Assembly: GCA_018136815.1 (NCBI GenBank)
Contig: CM030933.1
Span: 7,132,676-7,196,675, forward strand
Reading direction: 5' to 3'
Length of the DNA stretch: 64,000 nt
Origin: Isochrysis galbana
Lineage: Eukaryota; Haptophyta; Isochrysidales; Isochrysidaceae
Positions 1 through 10,685 of this stretch are shown one piece after another (position 1 is the stretch's first letter; the number at the start of each line of letters is the position of its first letter). The notes beneath the pieces were generated by a model. The model was not told the origin of the DNA. It saw only the letters and a program-made list of their open reading frames with translations, and did no database searches. A program made the translations under genes and the position numbers.

Positions 1-61
1 GCCCTTATTTTATTTTAAAATACTATGGACATTTGATCGCTCAATTCGACTGATGCCCCAC

Positions 62-345
62 AATTGACGGAACGACACCTGAGAGCATCGCGCTCTTGAA
101 GTACCTCCTGACGAAGTACGGGCACCTGATCAACGAGGGGGAGCAGGTGGTCTCGAACCTGGTGGTCACCAACGATCCAACGATTGGTTTTGGCAACGGC
201 GCGGGCATTACGATTACGCTCTACACAGGACAGGGACCATTTGCGACTTTTGTCTCGGGCGGCACACTACTCCGTACTCGTATTCGAAAGGCTGCACGGC
301 CCCATAAAGTACTTTTCTTAGCCGGCAGGTGGTTTGGGAGGGTGA
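62..345 (+). other. Unassigned open fragment at window edge
   Basis: An open frame with no ATG runs through here and reads as a compact protein-like segment (ALLKYLLTKYGHLINEGEQV followed by a Gly-rich stretch). It could be the last exon of a gene that starts outside the window, or a decayed gene. I recognise no family. Its left edge, 62-80, carries one of the dispersed 19-bp GACGGAACGCGACCT-type motifs. The sequence just before that (about 22-80) resembles 29,690-29,761, so the block may be a repeat rather than a gene. Confidence 0.25.
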
Positions 346-372
346 TCAGTGTTGGGCGTCGGTGTGGTGGCG

Positions 373-1533
373 ATGCTGCCCGTCCACGAGGGCTACCGCC
401 CGGTAAGCGATGGTGAGACAGAGGGCTCATCGTCGCGGCTGCACACGGTGCAGGCGTCCTCGCCCGATCTGCTGCACACCCTGGCGTGGGGCGCGCTTGC
501 CGAGAGCCTCACCTCGGTCTGCTGCCCGATCGTGACCACTGGAGAGCTCGATATTTCCGCGACTGCGCTCAACATCAGCGGCGCCTTTTTTGCAGGCGTG
601 ACGTTCTCGTTGCAGACGAGCGCCGGGAACACGCGGCTGCATGCTACATGTATCGCCTTCCAGGCCGGCTTCATTGGAGTCTTCACATCCTTCACTTTCC
701 TTGCTGAGCAAGCGGCACGCCTTGCAGGCGGTGAGCACCCATCGTATGCTGCCGCAATGGGGTACATTGTCCTCGTCTTCGCGGCGCAACTGATGGCGTT
801 CGCTGCCGCTATCGCGCTGCTTAATCGATTCACCTTGCCATCGGTGCCCTCTATGCTTACTAAGCCTCGGGGACTGATGGGGCTTGTGGCAGTCATCTGC
901 ATCTGGGTGCTGTTTTCCCCAGCGGGCGCAGTCTCAGACCCTCTTCAGATTGACGCTCCTCATCTTGCGATGGCGAGCAAGGCCGGCGATGTTCTTCAGC
1001 TCGGGGCCGGCCTGCTGTTCCAGGCCGCAGGTCTGTGGGTATCTCTTCACTTGAGCGGTTCCAGTCAGCCCTCCATGCTGGCACAACGGACAGTCATCCT
1101 TTGGGGTCCACTTCGATGCAACATCATGGCCACCTCACTCCTGCTCGCACTGCGAGCCTCACCGTGCGACGCATTTGTCGCGGCACGGAATGGGGAGGCT
1201 CTCAGTTGCTCACAACTTGTCACCTCGTTGGTCGCCAAGTTGTGTTCGTCTGCATGTGGGGCCATCTCAGTATCGGGTGGGTTGTCGCCTGCAATCTGGA
1301 GCCTTTGGCTTGGCGGGGGAAAGCGTCGCAGACTCAAGTCAGCTTTGAACCTGGCCATTCACACGTATCTTGCCTTCCTGATTGGTTGGGCCCTGGCGTG
1401 GCGATCTGCCTTACCTCGAAGCCGCCGCGACGCACAGCTGGCCTCGTTCCCAGTCGTGCAAAGCCCGCCCATGTTGGGTTTGGATCCAGGGGCTGCAGAG
1501 CAACAACCTCTGGGAGCAAATAGCGTCTTCTGA
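373..1533 (+). CDS. FEX: FEX/CrcB-type fluoride exporter
   Basis: Predicted 386-residue membrane protein that would export fluoride across the plasma membrane. The N-terminal half has the CrcB signatures in order: a conserved Asn in ALNISGAFFAGVTF, then AGFIGVFTSFTFLAEQ, which matches the family's GF-G-FTTFSTF-E box. After a linker helix (VAVICIWVLFSP) the C-terminal half repeats the plan in weaker form: GPLRCNIMATSLLLAL, then LCSSACGAISVSGGLSP, then a final hydrophobic helix. Two CrcB domains in one chain joined by a linker helix is the eukaryotic FEX layout. I chose the ATG at 373; the frame is open further upstream from a TTG. The second domain is divergent at the Phe/Thr box, so that half may be structural only, as in fungal FEX where one pore is degenerate. 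Single exon, stop TGA. Confidence 0.7.
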   Translation: MLPVHEGYRPVSDGETEGSSSRLHTVQASSPDLLHTLAWGALAESLTSVCCPIVTTGELDISATALNISGAFFAGVTFSLQTSAGNTRLHATCIAFQAGFIGVFTSFTFLAEQAARLAGGEHPSYAAAMGYIVLVFAAQLMAFAAAIALLNRFTLPSVPSMLTKPRGLMGLVAVICIWVLFSPAGAVSDPLQIDAPHLAMASKAGDVLQLGAGLLFQAAGLWVSLHLSGSSQPSMLAQRTVILWGPLRCNIMATSLLLALRASPCDAFVAARNGEALSCSQLVTSLVAKLCSSACGAISVSGGLSPAIWSLWLGGGKRRRLKSALNLAIHTYLAFLIGWALAWRSALPRSRRDAQLASFPVVQSPPMLGLDPGAAEQQPLGANSVF

Positions 1534-1622
1534 TTGTGTCTATGCGCGAGAGGGGCGTTTTCGGGTATGAATTACACAGCTATGCATGACAACCTACTTT
1601 TAATAAATAAACCTTTCAACCT

Positions 1623-2455
1623 ACTTTTATAAGTGGGGGTCAATGGGGGCCTCGCGCCCCCCCTCTCTCCATCGCGGACACCCCCGCAGGGGTGGGCCCG
1701 TACAATCAACCCCAGCCCCTGCCCTCTGGCAGGGGCTGGGCAATCATCATTGTGGCCCAGACCCCTAGTGGCTAGTGGGCGCGGGCCGCGAGCTGCACTC
1801 CCAGGCCCGCATGGCCTGCCCTCGTACTGCTGACTCCCCCCCCCTTCCCTGGCTACTCGCCAGGCAGACAAGGGACTCTGGGAGGCACCCACGGCCAGGC
1901 GAAGCGAGCGTGGGAGAGGAAGGGGGGGCCAGGGGCTGAGCCCCAGCCTCCACTGCCCCCTGAGCTGCTGAGCTGCCCTTGCTGGCCCTCTGGGCTCTGG
2001 GCGCCCCCAAAGGCCCTCTGAGAGCAGGCCGTGGCGCGCCGCATGGCGACGCGCCGCAGGGAGAGAGGTGGAAAAGAGTGGAGCGAGGGAGAGGGGGAGG
2101 GGGCGATTTGACCCCCCCCCTCCCATGGAGTGTGGTGAGAAACGAGACCCGTTTGCGTTAGCAAACGGGCGGAGAGGGGCGGCTGGCGACAGGAGGGAGA
2201 TGGGAAGGGAGTGGCTCAAGACGTCTTGAGGTACCCCGGTGGCAGGTATCTCGGGGCGCCGCAGTCCCGCTTATTTCTCGAGGACCGCTCGCGGCGCGAG
2301 CTGTCAAGGGCCGTTCTTCTTCACGACGAGAGGTTCTCCCCCCCCCCCCCCCGTTGCTTTTTCCCGGAGAGTCGCCCGACGTAGGTCGGTCCGCCTCAAT
2401 GGGTTTTCCCTCATTTCAACTTGTGGGGAGTTAGAATGGGAGCCGGGGGCCTGCG
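1623..2455. repeat. Dispersed repeat R1, copy 1
   Basis: Non-coding block of about 0.83 kb whose diverged second copy lies at 55,970-56,800 in the same orientation. Shared landmarks in order: a GGGGG(T/G)CAATGGGG start, CCAGGGGCTGAGCCCCAGCC, CACTGCCCCCTGAGCTGC, CTGAGAGCAGG(C/T)CGTGGCGCGC, ACCCGTTT-GTTAG(C/T)AAACGGGCGGAG, a run of about 16 C, and GGGAGCCGGGGGC at the end. ATAAGTGGGGGTCAATGG stands at its left edge and again at 2653-2670, with an inverted relative near 32,182-32,215. It has no coding capacity and looks like a non-autonomous mobile element or a solo terminal repeat. Confidence 0.75.
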
Positions 2456-2916
2456 AGGGGGGAGATTTGGAGGGGTGCATAGTGCATAGGCATAGGTGTA
2501 TGTGTATGTATCTGTATCTGTGGCAACAGCCAACACCAATAACAGCAACAGCACGCGCCAAGGTGTACGGGCAGGTGCGATGAGGGCTGTCGTGTTAGTA
2601 CCGGGCTAGTGAGAGTAGTGGTACTAATGCTCAGTTATATTATCAATACTTTTATAAGTGGGGGTCAATGGGGCGACAAGCAACGGACGGCGGCGTTCAG
2701 TAGAGGAGTGGGCTGGAAGGCCCGTGACTATGTACTAAAAAGAGGAACATTCTTTTACTTTTAGTGCAAGTGGTCGACTGACTCAACCGTGAGAACGCCA
2801 GTGCGTACGCGCAAGGGAGGGAGGGAGTGGAGCAGGAAGTGGGCAGTAGAGAGAGGAAGGGAAACAGAGGGAAAGCAGGGGGAGGGTGAGGAAGGGCGGA
2901 GAGGGCGAGGTGAGGA
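2456..2916. other. Non-coding stretch
   Basis: Contains a (TGTATC)n-like stretch near 2500, the second ATAAGTGGGGGTCAATGG copy at 2653-2670, and a purine-rich GGGAGG/GAGAGG tract at 2810-2920 just upstream of the next gene, probably its promoter or 5' leader. No gene is visible. Confidence 0.5.
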
Positions 2917-2946
2917 GTGCGGTTGGTTGACCGACAGTCCGAGCCG

Positions 2947-5115
2947 ATGCCCGCCCGCTCTGCCTTCGACCGGATGGGCATTGAGACGGTGATTCGCTTT
3001 AAGGCGAGCGTGGATGAGCTCTCCCGCCTGTGCGCTGGCCGCGGAGAGGATGAGCAGCTGCTCGCGCAGCTCGAGCAGCGGCTGCATGCGCTATCGCCGA
3101 GCGTTGCTGCGCGTCTTCTCCTCGAGTGCCGTTTCCGTGAGGAGTGGCGGGAAGACAGGGCGGCTGGAGCGCTGCGCTCACTTCCATGTGCCAGAGCTGA
3201 GCCGCAAGCTGTTGACCGCATGCGTGAATATGTGAGCATGCTCGCGCCGCAGAGGCTTTACGAGTCGGCGGGCGAGCCGTGGCAGCTCGAGCTGCTCAAG
3301 CAACAGCAGGCTCTCGCGGCCGTCCTGCAGCTCTGTCCAAGCAACTCTCCCGAGCTGGTAATGCGCACACTCACTGACTTCATGGACCACTCACACAAAA
3401 GGCTTGCGGAGCACCTTGATGTCGTGCAGTGGAAAGTGAGCGAAGAGCAACATCGGAGACAGTCATTATCGAGAGCCGCCTCGCTGCCTGATTCGCCCGT
3501 GAAGAATGCAGGAGACCATGCGGCCGCGCTAACAGCGGACGCATTCTTGGATCGATTACAACGCCAGCGAGCCGCCGTCTGCAAGCTCCAAACATATGTG
3601 AGGGGCAGGCAGCAGCGGTGCCGCTATCACCACCTGCTCCAAGCTCGCTTCGCAGCAGCAGTGCGGCTTCAGGTGGCTGGCCGCCGCGGTGCAGCATGTC
3701 GGTTGACCAACAGGCTGCGTGAGGCCGCTCTGAGCCTGCGGCAGCAGGCCATTGCTGAGCGATACAATGCATCTAGACTACAACGCGCGAGGAGGTGGGT
3801 CCTACGCAACCGCCAGTGGCGTGCCACGTGGCAGACGCGCGTGCGAGAGGAGGAGCAGGCAGAGCTGTTAGACTGGCGGCGCTACATGCGGCAATTTGCC
3901 ACTGGCGGACTTCACAAGAGCCCGAGCGAGGAGGACTTCTCGACCTTTGCCACTTATGTCCCAGGCACACGTATCAGGGAGAGGCGCCAAGCGGAGCAAC
4001 TTGGTGTGCGCACGATCCAGGCGCATGCGCGGGGTATGCGCGACCGCCAGACGCGCCAGGGCGCTTTACGAGCAGCCCGCAAGCTGCAGGCGGCATGGCG
4101 GGCTTGGCACGGGAGGACACGTTGTTTGTGGTGGCGGCGATCCATTCGCCGCCTACATGAAGCACGCTCTGCCCAGCTACGATGGTCGGCTCTTGTTGCG
4201 TCGACGAGGCGACTGCTTCCTCTTCAGACGCGCGCGGTGTTAGTCGAGCTGCATGTGGGCAAAGAGCTTGATGCCGTCAGGGTGAGGCATGCCCGGTGTC
4301 ACGTGGGTTTTGGCGTTTGAGATGGGATGTTGTCGGTAGGGCGCGATGCTCAGCATGGCTCGCCCTTGCTAATCTTGCAACCTGGCGGCCACGGGCCCTA
4401 GCCCCGCCCCGCCCTGCCCGCACGGCACATGACTTCTGATCCCAGTCTCTGCCTACTGCTACTGCATCGCAGAAAGAGACCGCGCGCGAGAGGGAGGACT
4501 TTGAGGCCGCTTTTGCCAAATGGGTAAAAGGGATGCGGAAGCAAACCCTCGCAAGGAAGCTCCACTCGGACTGGATACCACAAATGGAGCCATCGACGGG
4601 CGGTACCTATTACTTCAATCTCAAGACTGCCGAAACAACAACTGAGCATCCGAACATGCGTGTAGCTCGCGCGACCGAGAAGCGCGAATTCGCAAAGGGT
4701 GAGGCGAAGCTGGCTCAGCGGCTCAACCGACTCCGGCTCTATGAGAGCGGTCTCGAGGGCAAGTTTGCCGATGAGATGCAGGGGTTCGAGGAGGCAGTGG
4801 GACGTCAGATGCGGGAGCTGACAACTGGCTGGCGACGAGCTTGCTGTTTCCCTGTGTACTATCGTGCTCATCGGGTCGGGTTTCGGGCAGCTAGCAGCGC
4901 TACGTCGGAGCTCGTCGCGTGTGCCGCTAATAGTGACATCCTAGCTCCACACGAGGCCGGCCACTCCTCCCAGCCGAGGGCCCAGCCAACCCCTCGCGGC
5001 TCGCGCTCCACCTTTCCATCAAGCCGTCATGGATCTGCCCGCAGACACACGTCGCGAGATGCTGTCCAGCCGCGGGGCGAGACTCCTGAAAATGGAGGGA
5101 ATGCTCTACGTCTAA
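2947..5115 (+). CDS. IQ-motif and WW-domain protein (spliced)
   Basis: Exon 1 (2947-4281) encodes a helical, Arg/Gln-rich protein with at least four IQ-like calmodulin-binding motifs (AVCKLQTYVRGRQQR, AVRLQVAGRRGAACR, GVRTIQAHARGMRDR, AARKLQAAWRAWHGR). An intron at 4282-4472 (donor GTGAGG, acceptor GCAG) joins in phase to exon 2, which carries a WW domain: HSDWIPQMEPSTGGTYYFN followed by TTTEHP, with both aromatic anchors and the Tyr-Tyr pair. A charged helix follows. The natural C-terminus is probably in another frame after a second intron: MDLPADTRREML-RLLKMEGMLYV with a stop at 5113-5115. IQ plus WW architecture occurs in axonemal and basal-body proteins, so a ciliary scaffold is a reasonable inference but not shown. 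The exact last intron is unresolved. Confidence 0.65.
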
Positions 5116-5883
5116 GGCTCCCCTCAGCGCCGACGAGCCCACGCGCCCCACCGTCCGCCTTTGGGTGATGGCGAGAACTATGACTCATTCACCATCTTTG
5201 AGAGCTCAGATCCGAGAACCTGCAAAGGAATAGATTGGCTCAGTCTGGCCAGATTCCTCCAAACATGCTCGAGTCTGGAACATTTCTGCCCGCTTTTCCA
5301 ACTCACCAACCGGACCAATCAATACACAGAGAATCATGCGTTTGCAGCGTAAACCTTACTTTCGCCAGAAGTTCGCCTCACATGAAACGTTTCTTGCCGT
5401 GTGGCACGTGCGCGCTGCCGGCCGTCACGTTGAGCGCAGCGATGCTCGGCGCGATCCGCAGCGCCTGTGTGCCACGTGACTGCTCGCTGTTGCGTGGCCG
5501 CGCGTTGAGTCGACCGGTAGCGAGCCACCACATGGTAAGTATCGGCGCACGGCTCAAAAAATACACCAATACGTTTCGTGCCACACGCCAAGAAACGCGG
5601 GGTAAAAGGACGATTATTGCCGCAGACCAAGACTGGAGGAGCATGCGACGTCGGAATTTTAAATAGGTCATAGGTTTGTCCGCATGGAAGTTCAAGTATC
5701 CGGAAGAAGTTTTAATACCACACCTAGAAAAGTACAGGTGAGTTGGCCTTAAGTTAACCTTAAGCTTTAAGCTATTTCTCGTAAGCTAACTTGGCTGTAG
5801 CTCAACCTACTTTCAAAACAATTCCCTAGTAACTCCTCTAGACAGCCGCACCTGACACCTGACTACACGGGCACATGCACAGC
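5116..5883. other. Intergenic region
   Basis: No coding potential is convincing here. AT-rich stretches near 5740-5800 contain short TTAACCTTAAGCTTTAAGC repeats. The right end leads into the hairpin and start module of the next gene. Confidence 0.5.
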
Positions 5884-5904
5884 TGTCGTTAAAACGATAG
5901 GGTC
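5884..5904 (+). promoter_or_regulatory. Hairpin immediately upstream of start codon, module copy 1
   Basis: TGTCGTT-AA-AACGATA forms a 7-bp stem with one G-T pair and lies 5 bases before ATGGAGCGCG. The same hairpin and following bases occur at 10,637-10,657. Unrelated stems occupy the same place before ATGGAGCGCG at 31,967 and 38,478. Confidence 0.5.
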
Positions 5905-7833
5905 ATGGAGCGCGAGCTGCCTCCCTCCCCCGCTGCCGCCGCCCTCGCCGCGCTGGACGACGTGCTCATGGAAACGCCCCTGTCGCCCAAGCGACCACGC
6001 CAGGACGAGCCGCCCGATCAGGTGGGCGCAGGAACCGTCGCGTCACGGCCACGTATCATCACGAACAGTGCGACAGTAGCAAGCATGCTGGCAAGCAGCA
6101 AGCATGCTGGCAGCAGCAAGCATGCAGCACACCCAAATCACCACCCACAGCCACACCAACCACATGCCACAACAGACGGACGCTCCATCAGGGAAGGCCT
6201 CAGCCTCAGGGCCTGACTGGACCCTACACAGCCGCGGTACCGCCCTCGTGCTCATGCACGAGGGGCTGGCCCGGCACCATCCAAGACAAATCCCTCATGA
6301 GGGAAAGTCGCACCATTGCAATGCAAGAGCCATTGTGGAATTCTGGACCCCCAAAGAGGTGGACAGGGACACCATTGGGTCCAGAGTGGGGGAGACTCCC
6401 TCCCTCCTACAACGCAAAGGGGCGAGGCGACAGCCGCCCCGTGAGCGCACTAGAGACAGGCCAGGCGGCCAGGCCCCGGCCAACTGAGTCCAACTGGACC
6501 CACAAGCAAGCCACAAGCACAGGCACTCCCCCCCCCCCAGCGCCCCCGCCGAGCTCCCCCAACCCCTCGCCTCCCCCCTCCCACTCCCCAGCCGCCGAGC
6601 CGTCCCCCAGCCGCCCAGCGCCCCAGCTCCTCTATCCGCCGAGCGCCCCAGCCCCCTCCTTCGCCTCGTTCTCCCTGGCAAGAGAGCAAGGTCCTTGCAT
6701 GACACCGCCATTTGTACGCGCATGCGCACGAGAGGGCGACGATGTGCAAGCCGTCGAGCTCCTGCTCGGACAGGGTCACGCGGGACGCCTCGAGGAGCGC
6801 GCGCCAGACGGAGGGTTGACGGCCCTCATGGCCGCGTGCAAGCAAGGCAACCTCTCGTGCGTTGAGCGCCTCCTCCACGCGGGTGCGCACTCCGACGCGG
6901 TGGACGACAAGGGGTTCACCCCACTTCTGTGGGCGTGCAGATATAAACACGCGGCGTGTGTGGAGTTGCTGCTAGGGCCAGGTAAATACTTTTACAAATT
7001 TTTCTGCAAGTTTGGGTGGCTGGTCGAGCTCGTCGGAAATTTGGGCCCTTTCTACAAGTGGGCTGCAAGTTTGGGGGCGCGGCGCCCTCTCTCTAACAGT
7101 ATAACCCCTTATCTAAGACTAAAACCCCAAAATCACCTCTCTACGCGGTATAATACCCGTATGGTCACGTTGCGGTGGAACATGGACATGGCTCGTGCGT
7201 GGGCGTCTTGCTGGAGGCGCGCGCGGATCCCAGCGCCGCCGAGCATATTGGACAGCGTGGGTGGCCGGGCAGGTCGGACCACGCCGCGGAATCCAGATGG
7301 ACACCGTCACCAACCGATGGGCGCGACCCGACTTCGCCGCCAACCACCTGCACCGCGTCAAGCACCTCGACCTCCTTGAGGTTGATAGCGCAAACATCTT
7401 GCCACGGATCGCGAGTCGTCTTGCCGCCCTCGCGCACCCCAACTACTCGCTGCGCTCGCTGCGCTTGAGTTGTGCAGACGGCGATGTCCTACGCACGCTC
7501 GCCAAAGCCGCGCTCCCATGCCTCTCGCGCATCGAGTGGAGTACCTTCAGTGTATCCTCCAACCACTCCACCGTGTGGCTGTCTGATGCGGATCTCGATG
7601 ACGAGGCCTTGGACATGGTCTGTCGCGTGCTTGAGGCAGGATCGTCTCGGAGGACCCATACGCTCATCCTCGACCGCAACCGGATCGGACCGGCGGGCGT
7701 GCAGCGCCTGTGCGAGCTCGCGCGGAGCTTCCGGCTGTCGTCGGTGGACCTCTCATGCAACCCGATTGGCGCGGAGAGCCAGCCAATGCTCTCACAGCTG
7801 AGGAAGCTCAAGGTGCAGGTTACTCTGCCGTGA
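5905..7833 (+). CDS. Ankyrin-repeat and LRR gene with several introns
   Basis: Exon 1 starts MERELPPSPAAAALAAL and ends with a basic KRPR patch. The donor CAG|GTGGGC is at about 6021. An exon at about 6690-6979 encodes two ankyrin repeats (GGLTALMAACKQGNLSCVER, KGFTPLLWACRYKHAACVEL). The donor at 6982 (GCCAG|GTAAAT) opens an intron whose first 50 bases match an inverted repeat at 29,775-29,825. A further ankyrin-like piece (VAVEHGHGSCVGVLLEARAD) sits near 7165-7235. The tail from about 7298 is an LRR region of the RNI type (HLDLLEVDSANILP, TLILDRNRIGPAGVQRL, SSVDLSCNPIGAES) ending TGA at 7833. The frame changes between the ankyrin and LRR parts, so either a very short intron or a lesion lies near 7255-7297. 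It is probably a lineage-specific family: two other loci share its N-terminus. The exon model is approximate. Confidence 0.5.
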
Positions 7834-8609
7834 TCACGATGCAATTGAGTGTGTGTGTGTTGGGGGGGGGGGGGAGAGGGGGTCGAATACTCTATTAAAT
7901 ATAACATGTATATATGCGGGGTAAATTTTCCCCCGTGTTCGGGTGGTGCACTGGGACTTTTGATGGCCCGCACCTTTCGCAAATGGCATGTAAGGTGTCT
8001 TTAATGTTCGTATTGTGCTTGAAATCGAATGAACTGAATAAGGAGGTACATTCGAAAGTGTACGTCCACAAATTTGGGTTCGACTCAAGCAGCCTCCTCA
8101 GGGAGTTGTTGCTCCCCCCCGGGTTGACCCCAACCGGCGGTGGCGGACTGATGCTGTCCAATGCTTCCGCCATAACCTGCATGGCAGATTTATAAGTGCC
8201 ATATGGCGGAAAGAGAGGTGTGATGAATTTTTTAAAGTTATCGTCCATTTTTTTATTATCCATTGCAATCGCTTGCATATTACATCATCAGCCACCATTC
8301 CATTTGTAGACATGGTTGAGCACTGTGAGGTGGGTGCCTTTGCTCAAATCCTAGAAGATTTTTTTTGTACCGGGTGTATCGCGTATTGGGAAACGAGGGG
8401 TACCAAATGAAGGCAAACGACCTTACATACGGTCATCTGCACGCCCCCCTGCGTATTCTAACCCCACCGGAAATTTCTCGTGAGCACCCAAGAGTATAAG
8501 GTACCCCACAACTAGAGGGGAGAAATAGAACGTGAGGGTGAGGGTAGAAAGTATGCACCCCTACACCAAGTGATTTGCTCGACTGGGCATGCAAATAAAA
8601 GTCAGCTAG
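7834..8609. pseudogene. AT-rich region with decayed minus-strand ORF
   Basis: Begins with a (GT)n and poly-G tract (7848-7872). On the minus strand, 8313-7895 carries two overlapping open frames that together read like one short protein (MSTNGMVADDV, then MDDNFKKFITPLFPPYGTY, ending GENLPRIYTCYI), so there is probably one frameshift. Base composition is clearly more AT-rich than the flanking genes. I do not recognise the protein; a fragment of a mobile-element ORF is one possibility. Confidence 0.3.
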
Positions 8610-9782
8610 CTACTCTCGCTCCACCCATCGCTGCGGCGTGTGGTCAAGAGGAATGAAAGGCACGGGTCCTCGCTCGGGGGTGGGGACGACAAAGTCGGCG
8701 CCGGCACACGCACTGCAAATCTGCTCCCTTCCCGCAGCAGTGATTGCTGGGTTTGCGTAGAGCGTAAGTGTTTGCACCTGGAATGTCTTCGCCGTAATCG
8801 CGTTGGCGAGAGCCGCGACACCCTCGTCACCAATGGCGTTTTCGTGAAGAGAGAGCATGGCTAGCTTTGGGGACGGGTTGCACTTTTCCGCGAGGGCCAC
8901 CACACCCACATTTGTAATGCGATTGCCGTGTAGATGGAGCTCCTTCAGCTCAGGCACATGCTCATGCTTCAGCGCGGGAGCGAGCCCTGCGAGTCCCTCG
9001 TTGCCCAGGTGGTTCCCGTACAGGTAGATGTACTTGAGCTTTCTGAGCGGTGACGCGCCCATGATGGCCTTTGCCATCTCCGCTCCGTCTGCACGGTTGA
9101 AGCCCTTGTGGTCCCACACGAGCTCAGTCAATTGCTGGTAGTCAGCCTTGGACCAGTTGATCAGCCGCCGGAACGTTGGAGCTGGCATGTCCGACGCGGC
9201 GCGTACAGCCTGGTGCGAAAAGAATAGCCTGACTTCCGAGCACGTCCGGCCGAGCGCGTCGAGCGGCTTGAGCATCATCGCTGCCCTGAGCGCATTGAGC
9301 TTGACACCATCAACATGGAGCTCGACCAGCTCAGCTGGAGTGCGCAGGGTGCGCACTCGCTTGTTGTACACCGTGAGGAAGGGCTTGATCACCGCGTCAG
9401 TGAGAGTGCGAGCGAGCCACTTCTTGTCCAGCGTCATCTTCACGCTCACATCATCAGCGTTGACGCGGATCTTGATCTCGGTGGGGGGGGGCTCGCCGAA
9501 GGTGAGGTCAACACGAGACGTGGTTGGCGGCACAAGTGCCGAGGTGGGCGAGCCGAGTTCGCGCAGAGAGAGTGCGCTGCCATCAACAGAGGCTCCGACG
9601 AGTGCATCGACGCTCAGCTCACGCTGCTCCTCTCTTCGCCGCGAGTTATACCGCTTGACAAACGGAAGGACGACTGCGCGGTCAAACGGACAGCTAAGCC
9701 ATTTGGGGTCTAGCGTGATGGTCAGCTCGAGTCCCTCACCGCACACACGGAAGCGCTGTTCGCGCACCTCATCTACGCCCAT
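8610..9782 (-). CDS. Leucine-rich-repeat protein with duplicated N-terminal module
   Basis: Single-exon protein of 390 residues starting MGVDEVREQRF. The first 200 residues hold two copies of an unrecognised module of about 55 residues. Copy 1 has LDPKWLSCPFDRAVVLPFVK and YNSRRR; copy 2 has LDKKWLARTLTDAVIKPFLT and YNKRVR; each ends in a VDG(S/V)-L motif. The second half is a ribonuclease-inhibitor-type LRR domain with four to five repeats (LKYIYLYGNHLGNEGLAGL, LKELHLHGNRITNVGVVAL, LAMLSLHENAIGDEGVAAL, VQTLTLYANPAI). No signal peptide or membrane helix is visible. LRR repeats of this type bind proteins; the partner is unknown. The ATG at 9782 was chosen over an upstream TTG. The neighbouring ankyrin/LRR gene ends in a related LRR tail but lies on the opposite strand. 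Confidence 0.7.
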   Translation of the reverse strand: MGVDEVREQRFRVCGEGLELTITLDPKWLSCPFDRAVVLPFVKRYNSRRREEQRELSVDALVGASVDGSALSLRELGSPTSALVPPTTSRVDLTFGEPPPTEIKIRVNADDVSVKMTLDKKWLARTLTDAVIKPFLTVYNKRVRTLRTPAELVELHVDGVKLNALRAAMMLKPLDALGRTCSEVRLFFSHQAVRAASDMPAPTFRRLINWSKADYQQLTELVWDHKGFNRADGAEMAKAIMGASPLRKLKYIYLYGNHLGNEGLAGLAPALKHEHVPELKELHLHGNRITNVGVVALAEKCNPSPKLAMLSLHENAIGDEGVAALANAITAKTFQVQTLTLYANPAITAAGREQICSACAGADFVVPTPERGPVPFIPLDHTPQRWVERE

Positions 9783-10636
9783 CGCTCTGGTACTCGCTCC
9801 CTCGCTCCCGCAGCCCCAGTGGCGTGCCGCACGTTTCGGTGCCACCCTCTCGACGCGCGCCTCCCTCCTCTCGCGCCCTCTCCCTCGCAGGGCCCACAAG
9901 GTGAGACGGGGCAGCGGAGGAGGGGATCGATCATCCGCGGAATACCTTCTACACTAATGTGTAGGCCATCTGTGCTCCCACTGGTTCTCCCTCAAAACGA
10001 CTCGTTCTTTTTCTCTTTCTTCTTCAAGATGACTCGCTTGTCGTGGTGCTCTCCTCTGCTGTTCTTCTCCCACCAGAGTAGCAATACTCCCTCCTACTGC
10101 TACAAACAACGACCACTAACTAACCACCACCAACCCCCCCCCCCCCCCCCCTTCTTCTTCTTGAGTCCTCTCATCAAATAAATACTCTATGCGGTGGAGC
10201 AGCTCTGACAAAGAATCACAGCTAGATCTTGTGCCGCTCGTGGCAGCGGGGCCACCAAATCCGTCGGACACCGCCAGAGCTTTATTGTTGTGTGAGTATA
10301 ACCTTAGTGCCGTGGGACCGTAGCCCTCATCGACAACGGAGCGTCTCCCCCGCGATGATGGAGGGCGCATGGCTCGTCCGGTGTATGTGGCTAGGAATGC
10401 TAGCTAACAAGATGTCCTACGGCTCTTTCTACTTTCTGACGTCGTCGTACCCCGCCCGGCGAGAGGTCACAGCAATCTCCATGACAAGTGACAAGGCAAT
10501 AAGCGTTCATTTGTCCCCCCCCCTCTTAGCATGAAGAACCTCCCCTGCAAGAATATGATTGTCCACACGTTGAAGTTGAAGTTCACCCAGAAACATGGAG
10601 GATAGGACCTTATACTTTTGCAAGAATCCCGTCAAC
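9783..10636. other. Intergenic region with poly-C tract
   Basis: Contains pyrimidine-rich TTCTTTTTCTC near 10,005 and an uninterrupted run of about 18 C at 10,134-10,151. No gene is supported. A GCAAGAATCCCGT motif at 10,620 recurs at 11,047. Confidence 0.45.
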
Positions 10637-10685
10637 TATCGTTAAAACGATAGGGTCATGGAGCGCGCGCTGCCGCCACCAAGCT
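10637..10685 (+). pseudogene. Hairpin and start module, truncated copy 2
   Basis: TATCGTT-AA-AACGATA (perfect 7-bp stem) followed by GGGTC and ATGGAGCGCGCGCTGCCGCC, matching 5884-5925. Resemblance to the gene at 5905 ends after about 24 coding bases, where an in-frame stop follows. It is a broken copy of the family's first exon. Confidence 0.55.

Noticed and set aside
1572-2583. Protein-coding genes inside repeat R1
   Set aside because: Frames on both strands are Pro/Gly/Arg low-complexity and are not conserved in the second copy at 55,970-56,800.
6973-7160. A complete hAT miniature element forming the ankyrin intron
   Set aside because: The left end matches, but no inverted GGCCCTA end or 8-bp duplication could be found before the next exon. 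Only the shared left terminus is claimed.
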